From the NCBI RefSeq assembly GCF_031085295.1, contig NZ_JAVFWO010000006.1, positions 124,001 through 188,000 of the forward strand: DNA of 64,000 bases, in the 5' to 3' direction. The translations under genes were made by a program, and so were the position numbers. The stretch is from Microbacterium psychrotolerans. GTDB lineage: Bacteria; Actinomycetota; Actinomycetes; Actinomycetales; Microbacteriaceae. Under the pieces are notes generated by a model. That model did not search any database and was not told where the DNA came from. It was given only the letters and a program-made list of their open reading frames with translations. This document shows, in pieces, positions 26,995 to 35,709 of the stretch. Position 1 is the stretch's first letter. Each line of letters begins with the position of its first letter.

Positions 26995-28344
26995 TCAGTA
27001 CCAGATGCTCAGCCGGGGAGCGGTGTGCCAGCCCAGCACGCGAGCGGCGGTCGTGGGATCGGTCGTCGTCACCCGACCCGCTGCCGCGAGCGTCGCCGGC
27101 GAGACGGCTCCGAGGTACGTGGCCGACAACTCCGTGATCCCGAGTGCCACCTGCACGGCCCCTTCCGGCGACTCGCCGTCGGCCAGGACGGTCACGCGCC
27201 CCACGCCGGCGTCGTCGACCTCGAGCAGGTAGCGGCCCGCCGAGAGTCCGATCGGGTCGGACACGTCGAGCACGAGCGCGCCCGCGGCGCCGTAGCGACG
27301 GGCCTCGAGGCACGCGACCACGTCGATGATCCGCACGTACTGGTGATCGCGCACCGTGACCTTCGCCGCACGCTGGTCGGCGATCATCCACAGCAGCGGC
27401 TCGTCGATCGACAGCTCGCCCGCGTGGACCTCCGCCACCAGGTCCAGCTCGAGCAGGAACCGCCACAGCGCGGCGTACGCGTCGTCCGTCTCGGCCAGGA
27501 GGTAGTGGACGGTGGCCGTCGCCTTGGTGAAGTCGTCGTGGTTCTCGCGCACGGCGTACACCGCGGCGCCGCGCACCTCGCCCGCGGCATCCGCGTACTG
27601 AACGGCGCGCTTCTCGCCGACCTTCTCGGCTGCCGGATTCGTGCCGGCGAACCCGTCCCAGTGACTTCCGGGAACGTCGATCTCGCCCGGGAAGCGGTGG
27701 CGCATGCGCTCGTGCAGCGACGGCAGCAGCTCGCGCACGCGCTCGCGGGTGACGAAATCGATGCGCCCGGCGGGCTGCGGCCCGATCCACGCGGCGCGCT
27801 TGGTCTCGATCTGCCAAGAGGCGCTCGCAGCGGCGGGCGCGAAGCCGTAGCGGCCGTAGAGCGGCGACTCGCTGACCGTGAGCATCGCCATCGGGATGCC
27901 GGCAGCCTGAGCGGCCCGCAGCTCTCCCTCGAGCATGGCCCGGGCGACGCCGCGCCGGCGGTGGGTGGGCGCCACCGTGACGGCCGAGATCGCGCACGAC
28001 GGGATCGCCGCGCCGCCGGGCACGGTGAGCTCTCCGAGCCAGGAGGCGATCGTCGCCACCGGGGCGTCGGCCATCGGGCCGGCAGGATCGTAGACACCCG
28101 TGAGCCGCCGGTAACCGCTGCGGTCGCGCGAGGCCGCGACCTGCTCGTCGGTGCGTTCGCCGTCCTGGAAGCCCCTCGCCACGGTCTGCAGCCAGCCGAC
28201 GAAGCCGTCGTGGTCGACCGCGAGCCGGCGGTAGTCGAGGCCGTTCGCCGCGAGCCGCGTGCGGGACTCCTCGTCGACGGGTCCGGCGCGGAACGCGGCG
28301 CGGTCGGCCTCGTCGGCACCGTGCGTGAGATCGAGCGTCTTCAT
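26995..28344 (-). CDS. Eis-like GNAT N-acetyltransferase
   Basis: The 449-residue protein has the Eis arrangement: an N-terminal GNAT domain with the acetyl-CoA loop VAPTHRRRGVARAML, a second degenerate GNAT repeat, and a C-terminal sterol-carrier-like domain ending in a free aromatic carboxylate (SIWY). In Eis the C-terminal carboxylate takes part in catalysis. Eis proteins acetylate amines including aminoglycosides; whether this one does is not shown. ATG 28344 has AGAGGAAG upstream. It lies downstream of ispE with a 73-nt gap. Confidence 0.85.
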   Translation of the reverse strand: MKTLDLTHGADEADRAAFRAGPVDEESRTRLAANGLDYRRLAVDHDGFVGWLQTVARGFQDGERTDEQVAASRDRSGYRRLTGVYDPAGPMADAPVATIASWLGELTVPGGAAIPSCAISAVTVAPTHRRRGVARAMLEGELRAAQAAGIPMAMLTVSESPLYGRYGFAPAAASASWQIETKRAAWIGPQPAGRIDFVTRERVRELLPSLHERMRHRFPGEIDVPGSHWDGFAGTNPAAEKVGEKRAVQYADAAGEVRGAAVYAVRENHDDFTKATATVHYLLAETDDAYAALWRFLLELDLVAEVHAGELSIDEPLLWMIADQRAAKVTVRDHQYVRIIDVVACLEARRYGAAGALVLDVSDPIGLSAGRYLLEVDDAGVGRVTVLADGESPEGAVQVALGITELSATYLGAVSPATLAAAGRVTTTDPTTAARVLGWHTAPRLSIWY

Positions 28345-28417
28345 GGGATCTTCCTCTCCACGCCCGCGGGGTACGGGCTCAGGTCGGCGTGCGGGACTGG
28401 GGACTCCGGTCGCCGGT

Positions 28418-29341
28418 TCAGGTGACCACGCGCGCCCCGGCCACCGGGCCGTGGACGTGAAGCGCCTCGTACCCCGCGGCCGACAGTGTGATCTGCAGTT
28501 CGAGCGCGGACTCCGGATCGACGGCCAGGAATGCCAGGGTAGGGCCGGACCCCGACACCAGCCCGGCGAGCGCTCCGGACTCCTCCCCCAGTTCCAGCAC
28601 CTCCCGCAGCTGCGGCCGCATGGAGAGCGCCGCGATCTGCAGGTCGTTGCGGGTGTGCTCGGCGAGGGCGATCGGGTCGCCGGCGCGCAGCGCCTGCAGC
28701 ACCGCCGGGTCCACGGCAGGTGTCCGGGTCGCGGCGATGTCGGGGCGCGCGCGCAGCTCGTCGAGGTGCGCGTACACCTCGGGCGTCGACAGTCCCGCGT
28801 TCGAGGGGACCACGACCCAGTCGAACCGGCCCTTGGCCAAGGCTGGGCTGAGCTGGTCGCCACGCCCGGTTCCGATGGCCGTTCCGCCCATGAGGGCGAA
28901 AGGGACGTCGGCGCCGAGGCGGGACGCGAGCTTGTGCAGCTCGGCGCTGCCGAGCTCTGCTCCCCACAGCGCGTCGCAGGCGACGAGGGCGGCCGCGGCA
29001 TCCGCGGATCCACCGCCCATGCCGCCGGCGACGGGCACGTGCTTGACGATGTCGAGGTGCACGCCGCCCGAGTACCCGATGCGCTGAGCCACGAGCCGCG
29101 CCGCGCGCACGGCGAGGTTGCGGTCGTCGGCCGGCACTCCCGACATGTCGACCGTGCCCGAGACCGCCACGCTGAAATCGTCGGACGGCGTGGCCCACAC
29201 GTCCTCGTACAGCGAGACCGCCTGATACGCCGACGCGACGTCGTGGTAGCCGTCATCGTGCACGCCGCCGACCTCGAAGAACAGGTTCAGCTTGCCCGGT
29301 GCCCGTACCCGGACGCCGTCGGCGGCGAGGGCCTGAGTCAC
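28418..29341 (-). CDS. ispE: 4-diphosphocytidyl-2-C-methyl-D-erythritol kinase
   Basis: IspE phosphorylates CDP-methylerythritol in the MEP isoprenoid pathway. The 307-residue GHMP kinase shows the N-terminal APGKLNLFFEV, ATP loop PVAGGMGGGSADAAAAL, and the C-terminal motif VSGSGPTLAF. Its GTG overlaps the TGA of the upstream aldo/keto reductase gene by 4 nt, so it is probably translated by coupling. In many actinobacteria ispE follows rsmA directly; here several genes separate them. Confidence 0.95.
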   Translation of the reverse strand: MTQALAADGVRVRAPGKLNLFFEVGGVHDDGYHDVASAYQAVSLYEDVWATPSDDFSVAVSGTVDMSGVPADDRNLAVRAARLVAQRIGYSGGVHLDIVKHVPVAGGMGGGSADAAAALVACDALWGAELGSAELHKLASRLGADVPFALMGGTAIGTGRGDQLSPALAKGRFDWVVVPSNAGLSTPEVYAHLDELRARPDIAATRTPAVDPAVLQALRAGDPIALAEHTRNDLQIAALSMRPQLREVLELGEESGALAGLVSGSGPTLAFLAVDPESALELQITLSAAGYEALHVHGPVAGARVVT

Positions 29342-30405
29342 CGGTTCGCCGATTCCGCCCAGAGGTCCACGTCGAGGCCGTCCGACAGCGCGTCGATGCG
29401 CTCGAGCTCCTCCGTGTCGAAGGCAGGACCCTTGAGCGCCTTGAGGTTCTCGTCGAGCTGGGCCGGGCGCGACGCCCCGATCAGGGCGGACGCGACCACA
29501 GGGTCGCGGAGCACCCACTGGATCGCCATCTGGGCGAGCGTCTGCCCGCGCTCCTTCGCGATGACGTCGAGCGAGCGGAGCGTGGTGAGGCCCTTCTCGC
29601 TGAGCGAGCCCCCGGGAAGCGACGCGCGCTGCTGCGCACGCTCGGCGGAACCGTCGCCGAGGTACTTGTCGGTGAGCAGGCCCTGCGCGAGCGGCGTGAA
29701 GGCGATCGCCCCCATGCCCTCCTGCTTGAGGACGCCGGTCAGGCCGTCTTCGACCCAGCGGTTGAGGATCGAGTACGACGGCTGGTGGATGACCAGCGGC
29801 GTGCCGAGCGAGCGGGCGACCGATGCCGCGACCGCGGTCCGCTCGGCGCTGTACGACGAGATGCCCACGTACAGGGCCTTGCCCTGACGCACCAGCGTGT
29901 CGAGCGCAGCCACGGTCTCTTCGACCGGGACGTCCGGGTCGACGCGGTGCGAGTAGAAGATGTCGACGTAGTCGATGCTCATGCGCTGCAGGGACTGCTC
30001 CGCGCTGGCCAGGAGGTACTTGCGTGCGCCCCCGTTGCCGTAGGGCCCGTGCCACATGTCGTAGCCGGCCTTCGACGAGATGATGAGCTCGTCGCGGTAC
30101 GGCGCGAAGTCCTCGCGCATCATGCGGCCGAAGTTCGTTTCGGCGCTGCCGTACGGCGGGCCGTAGTTGTTGGCCAGATCGAAGTGGGTGATGCCGCGGT
30201 CGAAGGCGTGGCGCAGCAGCGCCCGCTGGTTGTCGAACGGGATGTTGTCGCCGAAGTTCCACCACAGGCCGAGAGAGATGGGAGGAAGGGTGAGCCCCGA
30301 CGTGCCGACGCGGCGGTACTCCGCGCGGGCGTAGCGGTCGGCGGCGGCGGCGTAGGGGGTGTGGAGGTCTCCTCCACGGGACAGGTAGCGCGCGTCTTCG
30401 GTCAC
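29338..30405 (-). CDS. Aldo/keto reductase (YghZ-like)
   Basis: This 355-residue NADPH-dependent reductase belongs to the AKR14/KCNAB-like group. The tetrad is visible: Asp and Tyr in FDLANNYG, Lys in SSKAGYD and His in YSHRV. YghZ reduces glyceraldehyde-3-phosphate and methylglyoxal; the substrate here is inferred only. The GTG at 30405 is fixed by TAGCCT 6 nt upstream. It is the first gene of an operon with ispE. Confidence 0.9.
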   Translation of the reverse strand: MTEDARYLSRGGDLHTPYAAAADRYARAEYRRVGTSGLTLPPISLGLWWNFGDNIPFDNQRALLRHAFDRGITHFDLANNYGPPYGSAETNFGRMMREDFAPYRDELIISSKAGYDMWHGPYGNGGARKYLLASAEQSLQRMSIDYVDIFYSHRVDPDVPVEETVAALDTLVRQGKALYVGISSYSAERTAVAASVARSLGTPLVIHQPSYSILNRWVEDGLTGVLKQEGMGAIAFTPLAQGLLTDKYLGDGSAERAQQRASLPGGSLSEKGLTTLRSLDVIAKERGQTLAQMAIQWVLRDPVVASALIGASRPAQLDENLKALKGPAFDTEELERIDALSDGLDVDLWAESANR

Positions 30406-30411
30406 CGGTCC

Positions 30412-30417
30412 AGGCTA
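30412..30417 (-). promoter_or_regulatory. -10 box (TAGCCT) of the aldo/keto reductase-ispE operon
   Basis: TAGCCT on the minus strand ends 6 nt before the GTG at 30405. Confidence 0.55.
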
Positions 30418-30440
30418 TCGGCGCGGCGTCCGGTGCGCAG

Positions 30441-30477
30441 GTGACGCCCCCCGGCGTGTGCCGCACGGGGGGTTCAC
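30441..30477. repeat. GC-rich inverted repeat between divergent genes
   Basis: CCCCCC (30447-30452) pairs with GGGGGG (30467-30472). Outer GTGA/TCAC bases extend it, and an inner GGC-GTGT-GCC hairpin lies within. No gene ends here, so a terminator role is unlikely; an operator or cruciform is possible. Confidence 0.45.
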
Positions 30478-30543
30478 GCAGGCACACAGCGTGCCGACGT
30501 GTCAAGGGATGCGAGAGGAAACGTCTTCGTAACGGATGATGCC

Positions 30544-30549
30544 TAGGGT
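30544..30549 (+). promoter_or_regulatory. Candidate -10 box (TAGGGT) of the Stealth gene
   Basis: TAGGGT would start a leader of about 40 nt that ends in the strong AAGGAGGAG ribosome-binding site before ATG 30595. Confidence 0.4.
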
Positions 30550-30594
30550 GACCACACCGGACGGCGACACGTCGTCGCCAGCGAAGGAGGAGAT

Positions 30595-32181
30595 ATGGCC
30601 GCACTTTCGGCTCTGCCGCAGCCCGCCCGCACGTGGACGGGACTGCTGGAGCGCGCGGACATCGCCGTCGACCGCGGCATCCTGCACCTCGTGCACGACG
30701 ATGTCGCGCCGCTCGAGGCCCGCACGTCGGATCTGCTGCTCGTCGCCGGCGCCCTGGAGGCGGCCGGCATCACCGTGACCCTGATCCGCCACGATCACGC
30801 GATCCCGGCGCTGGCGGTCGACCTCGACGATCGCGACGCCGCCCTGGCCGCACTCGCCGGCCTCTGCGAGACGGAGCCCGTGTACCTCAAGGCGAAGGGG
30901 CGTCCGCCGGTGCTCGCCTCCGACGCACCGCCCCTTGCCGCGGCACCGTCGGCCGTGCGCGTCTACCGCCCCCGGATCAGCCGCAACGGCACGCTGCGCT
31001 ACACCGCCGCGCTCGGCGCCCACCTCGAGTTCTGGCGCCACACCGACGACCTCGTCGAAGCGCCGCATGACAACGCGCTCACCCGCAAGCTCACGCCCGT
31101 CGAGGACCTGTCCTACACGACCGTCGCACGCTACGGACGTTCCTGGCGGACGCTGGACGGCATGTTCGACCCGCAGCCGCACGAGTTCACCGAAGAGGTC
31201 GACCTCGTCTTCTCGTGGGTGGACGGCTCGTCGAGCGCCTTCCAGCGCATGCGCGCCGCGCAGATGGCGGAGTACGTCGTGGGCGACGGCGACGACAGCC
31301 CCGCGCGTTTCCGGCACGTGGACGAGCTCCGCTACGCGCTGCGGAGCGTCCACATGTACGCGCCCTGGGTGCGGCGGATCTTCATCGCGACCGACTCGCC
31401 CGCGCCGTCATGGCTCCTCGATCACCCCAAGGTGACGATCGTCCGCAGCGAGGAGTTCTTCGCAGACCCGTCGGTGCTGCCGACCCACAACTCGCACGCC
31501 GTCGAGGCGCAGCTGCACCGGATCCCGGGGCTGGCCGAGCACTTCCTGTACTCGAACGACGACATGTTCTTCGGCCGGCTGGTGGAGCCGGAGCTGTTCT
31601 TCACGCCCGCCGGGGTGACGAAGTTCGTCGAGTGCGAGGTGCGGATCGGGTCCGGGGCGCCGGCGCTGCACCGCAGCGGTCACGACAATGGACTCCGCGT
31701 CAACCGCGCCCTGCTCAGCGAGCGGTTCGGGCGCACGATCGTGCGCGACCTCGACCATTGCGCGACACCGCTGCGCAAGAGCGTGATGGCCGAGCTCGAG
31801 GCGGCCTTCCCCGACGACTTCGCCCGGACCGCGGCATCCCGCTTCCGCTCCGCCACCGACATCTCGGTCACCAACAGCCTCTACCACTACTACGCGCTGA
31901 TGACAGGGCGGGCCGTCGCCACGCGCGAGCCGCGCGTGCGCTACGCGCAGACCACGATGGCATCGGGACTTCGCCGCATGCAGCGGCTCGCGGAACGCAC
32001 CGACGTCGACATGTTCTGCCTCAACGACGGCGGCAACGCCGAGGTCCCTGAGGACGTGCGCGTGCGGAGCCTCCGAGATGCGCTGGAGCGCATGTTCCCG
32101 GTGCGGGCGCCGTGGGAGCGCGCTGAGCTCAGCGCAGCAGAGGAATCGGCTCGGTCGGCGCATCCCTCGGCGCGGCGCTGA
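30595..32181 (+). CDS. Stealth-family sugar-phosphate transferase
   Basis: This 528-residue cytoplasmic enzyme carries the Stealth conserved regions: CR1 VDLVFSWVDGSS near residue 202, CR2 HVDELRYALRSVHMYAPWV, HNSHAVEAQLHRI, YSNDDMFFG, CR3 around the HDNGLRVNR stretch and CR4 near SVTNSLYHYYA. These proteins are hexose-1-phosphoryl transferases for phosphoglycan capsules and relatives of eukaryotic GlcNAc-phosphotransferase. About 200 N-terminal residues are less conserved. AAGGAGGAGAT before the ATG is nearly ideal. No other polysaccharide gene adjoins it. Its last 53 bases overlap the convergent phosphodiesterase gene. Confidence 0.9.
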   Translation: MAALSALPQPARTWTGLLERADIAVDRGILHLVHDDVAPLEARTSDLLLVAGALEAAGITVTLIRHDHAIPALAVDLDDRDAALAALAGLCETEPVYLKAKGRPPVLASDAPPLAAAPSAVRVYRPRISRNGTLRYTAALGAHLEFWRHTDDLVEAPHDNALTRKLTPVEDLSYTTVARYGRSWRTLDGMFDPQPHEFTEEVDLVFSWVDGSSSAFQRMRAAQMAEYVVGDGDDSPARFRHVDELRYALRSVHMYAPWVRRIFIATDSPAPSWLLDHPKVTIVRSEEFFADPSVLPTHNSHAVEAQLHRIPGLAEHFLYSNDDMFFGRLVEPELFFTPAGVTKFVECEVRIGSGAPALHRSGHDNGLRVNRALLSERFGRTIVRDLDHCATPLRKSVMAELEAAFPDDFARTAASRFRSATDISVTNSLYHYYALMTGRAVATREPRVRYAQTTMASGLRRMQRLAERTDVDMFCLNDGGNAEVPEDVRVRSLRDALERMFPVRAPWERAELSAAEESARSAHPSARR

Positions 32182-33049
32182 GGGGCGCGACGTCGGCCAG
32201 GCGCAGGCGGCGCTGGGCCTCGTCGGCGTCGATGTACTCGAGTGTGCGCGGCGCGTCGACGGGCACGACCGAGTGCACCACGGTGTCGTCGTAGACGTGC
32301 ACGAGGTTGAACGCCTGCGCGCCATCCTGCGGACGGGTGCCGCCGACGGGCACGGTCAGGTCCTGCGCGTAGCAGGTGGATGACGCCACCGAGACGGGGA
32401 TGCCGGCGAAGGTGGCGAAGGTCGAGTAGTGCAGGTGGCCGGCGATGATGGCGCGCACGTCGCTGCCGCGCAGCACCGCGGCCAGGTTGGCCTGGTCTCG
32501 CAGCTCGACGCTCGCCGCGAGCGGCAGCACAGCCGGAACGGGCGGGTGGTGCATCGCGAGGATCGTGCCCAGCGGAGCGGGCGTCGCCAGCACGTCGGTC
32601 AGCCAGGCGAGCTGCTCGTCGCGCAGTTCGCCGTAGTGGTGCCCGGGCACGCTCGTGTCGAGGGTGACCACGCGGAGGCCGTCCAGCTCGTCGACGCGGT
32701 CGACGGGGCGCACATCGGATGCCTCGCCGAGCAGTTCGGCACGGAATGCCGCACGGTCGTCGTGGTTGCCCATCACCCAGAGCACGCGTGCGCCGATGCG
32801 CGCCGCGAACGGCTCGACGAGGGCGCGGAGGTCGGCGTAGGCGCCGCGCTCCCCCAGGTCGACGAGGTCGCCCGTGAAGACGACCGCGTCGGGCCTGATG
32901 CCCGAGTCCTCGATCACCGCCAGCGCGCGGGCGAGCTGGGCCGCACCGTCCAGGGCGTCGAACAGGCGGGGCGTCGATGCCGCGCGCAGGTGGGTGTCGC
33001 TGATGTGCAGCAAGATGCGTTCAGGGGCCGGATACTCGGCGGGTCGCAT
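32129..33049 (-). CDS. Calcineurin-like phosphodiesterase (CpdA-like)
   Basis: This 306-residue metallophosphoesterase has all five blocks: ISDTHL, FTGDLVD, VMGNHDD, a central MHHPP and AGHLHYS. The order and spacing resemble class III cyclic-nucleotide phosphodiesterases such as CpdA/Rv0805; the substrate is inferred. GGAGTG lies 8 nt before ATG 33049. The 3' end overlaps the Stealth gene by 53 bp on the opposite strand, so convergent transcripts would pair. Confidence 0.88.
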   Translation of the reverse strand: MRPAEYPAPERILLHISDTHLRAASTPRLFDALDGAAQLARALAVIEDSGIRPDAVVFTGDLVDLGERGAYADLRALVEPFAARIGARVLWVMGNHDDRAAFRAELLGEASDVRPVDRVDELDGLRVVTLDTSVPGHHYGELRDEQLAWLTDVLATPAPLGTILAMHHPPVPAVLPLAASVELRDQANLAAVLRGSDVRAIIAGHLHYSTFATFAGIPVSVASSTCYAQDLTVPVGGTRPQDGAQAFNLVHVYDDTVVHSVVPVDAPRTLEYIDADEAQRRLRLADVAPLSAAPRDAPTEPIPLLR

Positions 33050-33166
33050 GTCGATTCACTCCGGTCCGCCGCGAGGCGAGCTGCCCGTGAACGGGACGGC
33101 AGACGCAGAAATGTTACCGACATGTTTCGGGGCATCCGGTCACCACACGGTGAACAATCACCGAAT

Positions 33167-34027
33167 TCACACGACGGCGGCGTCTCCGGCAGCCTGCGCG
33201 ATGCGCACGAAATCGTCGATGGAGAGGTCCTCGCCGCGCGCGGTCGGCGCCACGCCGGCCCTCTCGAGCACGGCAGACGCGGCGGCCGCGGTGCCACCCA
33301 GGACGCCCGACGTCGCCTGACGCAGCATCTTGCGTCGCTGCTGGAACGCCGCGTCGACGATGCTGAACGTCCTCCGGCGGAGGATCTCGTCACCGCGCGG
33401 CACGGGGTCGCGACGGAATCCGACGAGCACGCTGTCGACGTTGGGGACGGGCCAGAACACCTGACGCGAGACGGTGCCGGCCAGACGCCAGGGTCCGTAC
33501 CAGGCGGCCTTGACGCTCGGCGCGCCGTACACCTTCGATCCGGGCGGGGCGGCGAGGCGCTCGCCCACCTCTGCCTGGACCATCACGACCCCGCGTTCGA
33601 GGCCAGGGAAGTTCTCCAGGAAGTGCAGGAGCACCGGCACGCTGACGTTATAGGGCAGGTTCGCCACGAGCACGGCCGGTTCGCCGGGCAGCTCGGTGAC
33701 GCGCAGGGCATCCGCGTCCACGACGGTGAGAGCACCGTCGGCGACGCCGTGCGCGGCAGCGGTCGCCGGCAGGCGCTCGGCGAGTCGGTGGTCGATCTCC
33801 ACCGCCGTGACGGATGCGCCCGCCTCGAGGATCGCGAGGGTCAGCGACCCGAGTCCCGGCCCCACCTCGACGACGCGGTCGCCCGGAGCCACCTCGGCGA
33901 CGCTCACGATCTTGCGGACCGTGTTGGCGTCGACGACGAAGTTCTGCCCGAGCTTCTTGGTCGGCGTCACGTCGAGGTCGGCGGCCAGGGCGCGGATCTC
34001 GGCCGCACCGAGGAGTGTCACGGGCAT
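33167..34027 (-). CDS. rsmA: 16S rRNA dimethyltransferase RsmA
   Basis: RsmA (KsgA) dimethylates two adjacent adenines in helix 45 of 16S rRNA late in 30S assembly. The 286 residues show KKLGQNFVVD, the SAM motif VEVGPGLGSLT and the catalytic NLPYNVS, and the C-terminal helical domain ends in SIDDFVRIA. The ATG at 34027 has TACAGT exactly 6 nt upstream, so the mRNA is probably leaderless. It is divergent from the sugar transporter. Confidence 0.96.
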   Translation of the reverse strand: MPVTLLGAAEIRALAADLDVTPTKKLGQNFVVDANTVRKIVSVAEVAPGDRVVEVGPGLGSLTLAILEAGASVTAVEIDHRLAERLPATAAAHGVADGALTVVDADALRVTELPGEPAVLVANLPYNVSVPVLLHFLENFPGLERGVVMVQAEVGERLAAPPGSKVYGAPSVKAAWYGPWRLAGTVSRQVFWPVPNVDSVLVGFRRDPVPRGDEILRRRTFSIVDAAFQQRRKMLRQATSGVLGGTAAAASAVLERAGVAPTARGEDLSIDDFVRIAQAAGDAAVV

Positions 34028-34033
34028 GCGTTC

Positions 34034-34039
34034 ACTGTA
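34034..34039 (-). promoter_or_regulatory. -10 box (TACAGT) of rsmA
   Basis: TACAGT on the minus strand ends 6 nt before the rsmA ATG. Confidence 0.6.
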
Positions 34040-34167
34040 CGGCGTGCGGGACGCCTCCTCGGATCCGCGGCGCCGGGATCCCGGCCTCCGTCCTCCGGCG
34101 CGGGCGGCCGTCGCCCTCGGTTCGCCGACGAGCCGCCGATGACCTCGCCCTCGGGGCGGTCGGCGGC

Positions 34168-34173
34168 TAGCGT
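34168..34173 (+). promoter_or_regulatory. -10 box (TAGCGT) of the sugar transporter
   Basis: TAGCGT is followed by 6 nt and the ATG at 34180. Confidence 0.55.
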
Positions 34174-34179
34174 ACGACC

Positions 34180-35643
34180 ATGAGTTCGACCGGATCGATC
34201 CCCGCAGACGCGTTCTCTCTCCGCAGCCCCTACGGGCGCCGGGCGATCGGCCTCTCGGTCGCCGCCGCCGTCGGCGGCTTCCTGTTCGGCTTCGACTCGT
34301 CGGTCATCAACGGCGCCGTCGACTCGATCTCCAAGGACTTCGCGCTCAACGACGTCATCACCGGCTTCGTCGTCGCGATCGCGCTGCTCGGCTGCGCCGT
34401 CGGCGCGATCATCGCCGGCAACCTGTCGGACCGCTGGGGGCGCCTGCGCGTCATGTTCCTCGGCGCCATCATGTTCTTCGTCAGCTCCATCGGAGCCGGC
34501 CTCGCGTTCTCGGCCTGGGACCTTGCGCTGTGGCGCGTCATCGGCGGCCTGGGCATCGGCATCGCATCGGTCGTGGCGCCGGCGTACATCGCCGAGATCG
34601 CACCGCGCCAGATCCGCGGCGGACTCGCCTCGCTGCAGCAGCTCGCGATCACGATCGGCATCTTCGCCGCCCTCCTGTCGGACGCCTTGCTCGCGAACAC
34701 CGCGGGCGGTGCCGACAACGTGCTGTGGTTCGGACTCGAGGCGTGGCGCTGGATGTTCCTCGTCGGCGTGATCCCGTCGGCCGTGTACGGCATCCTGTCG
34801 TTCACGCTGCCGGAGTCGCCGCGTTACCTCATCGCGAAGGGCCGCTACGCCGAGGCGAAGGAGATCTTCTCTCGCCTCGTCCCCGCCGCCGACCTCGATC
34901 ACACCATCCGCGACCTGCAGACCGCCATCGAGTCCGACCGCAAGAACGCCGGTGTCTCGCTGCGAGGCCCGGTGCTGGGCCTCCAGCGGATCGTGTGGGT
35001 GGGCATCATCCTGTCGGTGTTCCAGCAGTTCGTCGGCATCAACGTGATCTTCTACTACTCGACGAGCCTCTGGCAGTCGGTCGGCTTCGACGAGAGCGAC
35101 TCGTTCACGATCAGCGTCGTGACCTCCATCACCAACGTCCTCGTGACGCTCATCGCGATCTTCCTCGTAGACCGCGTGGGGCGGAAGCCGATCCTCCTCA
35201 CGGGCTCGGTGATGATGGCGCTGTCGCTCGGCCTGATGGCGATCTCGTTCGTGTTCTCCGAGACCGACGCCGAGGGGGCGGTCACCCTGCCGGCTCCGTG
35301 GGGACCGATCGCGCTCGTCGCGGCGAACGTCTTCGTCGTCGGGTTCGGCGCCTCGTGGGGACCCCTGGTGTGGGTGCTGCTCGGCGAGATCTTCCCCAGC
35401 CGCATCCGCGGCAAGGCTCTCGGCGTCGCCGCCGGCGCACAGTGGATCGCGAACTTCCTCATCACGATCTCGTTCCCCGCGATGTCGTCGTGGTCGCTGC
35501 CGCTCACCTACGGCATGTACGCCCTGTTCGCTGCGCTCTCGTTCTTCTACGTGCTGCTGCGCATCCCTGAGACCAAGGGCATGGACATCGAGCAGACCGA
35601 GACGCTGTTCACGCACAAGGGAGCCGCTGCGCCCACCAGCTGA
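34180..35643 (+). CDS. MFS sugar:proton symporter (sugar porter family)
   Basis: This 487-residue protein has 12 predicted helices and clear sugar-porter signatures: GGFLFGFDSSVING in TM1, DRWGRLRVMFLG after TM2, PESPRYLIAKGRY at the central loop, QQFVGINVIFYYS in TM7, DRVGRKPILL and PETKGMDIEQ at the C-terminus. It is close to GlcP/GalP/XylE-type uptake proteins; glucose or a pentose is plausible. The TAGCGT box 6 nt before ATG suggests a leaderless mRNA. A small hairpin separates it from the next MFS gene. Confidence 0.92.
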   Translation: MSSTGSIPADAFSLRSPYGRRAIGLSVAAAVGGFLFGFDSSVINGAVDSISKDFALNDVITGFVVAIALLGCAVGAIIAGNLSDRWGRLRVMFLGAIMFFVSSIGAGLAFSAWDLALWRVIGGLGIGIASVVAPAYIAEIAPRQIRGGLASLQQLAITIGIFAALLSDALLANTAGGADNVLWFGLEAWRWMFLVGVIPSAVYGILSFTLPESPRYLIAKGRYAEAKEIFSRLVPAADLDHTIRDLQTAIESDRKNAGVSLRGPVLGLQRIVWVGIILSVFQQFVGINVIFYYSTSLWQSVGFDESDSFTISVVTSITNVLVTLIAIFLVDRVGRKPILLTGSVMMALSLGLMAISFVFSETDAEGAVTLPAPWGPIALVAANVFVVGFGASWGPLVWVLLGEIFPSRIRGKALGVAAGAQWIANFLITISFPAMSSWSLPLTYGMYALFAALSFFYVLLRIPETKGMDIEQTETLFTHKGAAAPTS

Positions 35644-35653
35644 GGTCCCATCG

Positions 35654-35675
35654 GCGCCGGCGGCCACACCGGCGC
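35654..35675 (+). terminator. Possible terminator hairpin after the sugar transporter
   Basis: GCGCCGG (35654-35660) pairs with CCGGCGC (35669-35675) around an 8-nt loop, 11 nt after the stop codon. No T-run follows. Confidence 0.4.
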
Positions 35676-35697
35676 GTCGCACCGCCCGGCATCCTCA

Positions 35698-35703
35698 TAG
35701 GAT
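35698..35703 (+). promoter_or_regulatory. -10 box (TAGGAT) of the second MFS gene
   Basis: TAGGAT is followed by 6 nt and the ATG at 35710. Confidence 0.55.
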
Positions 35704-35709
35704 GGCGGG

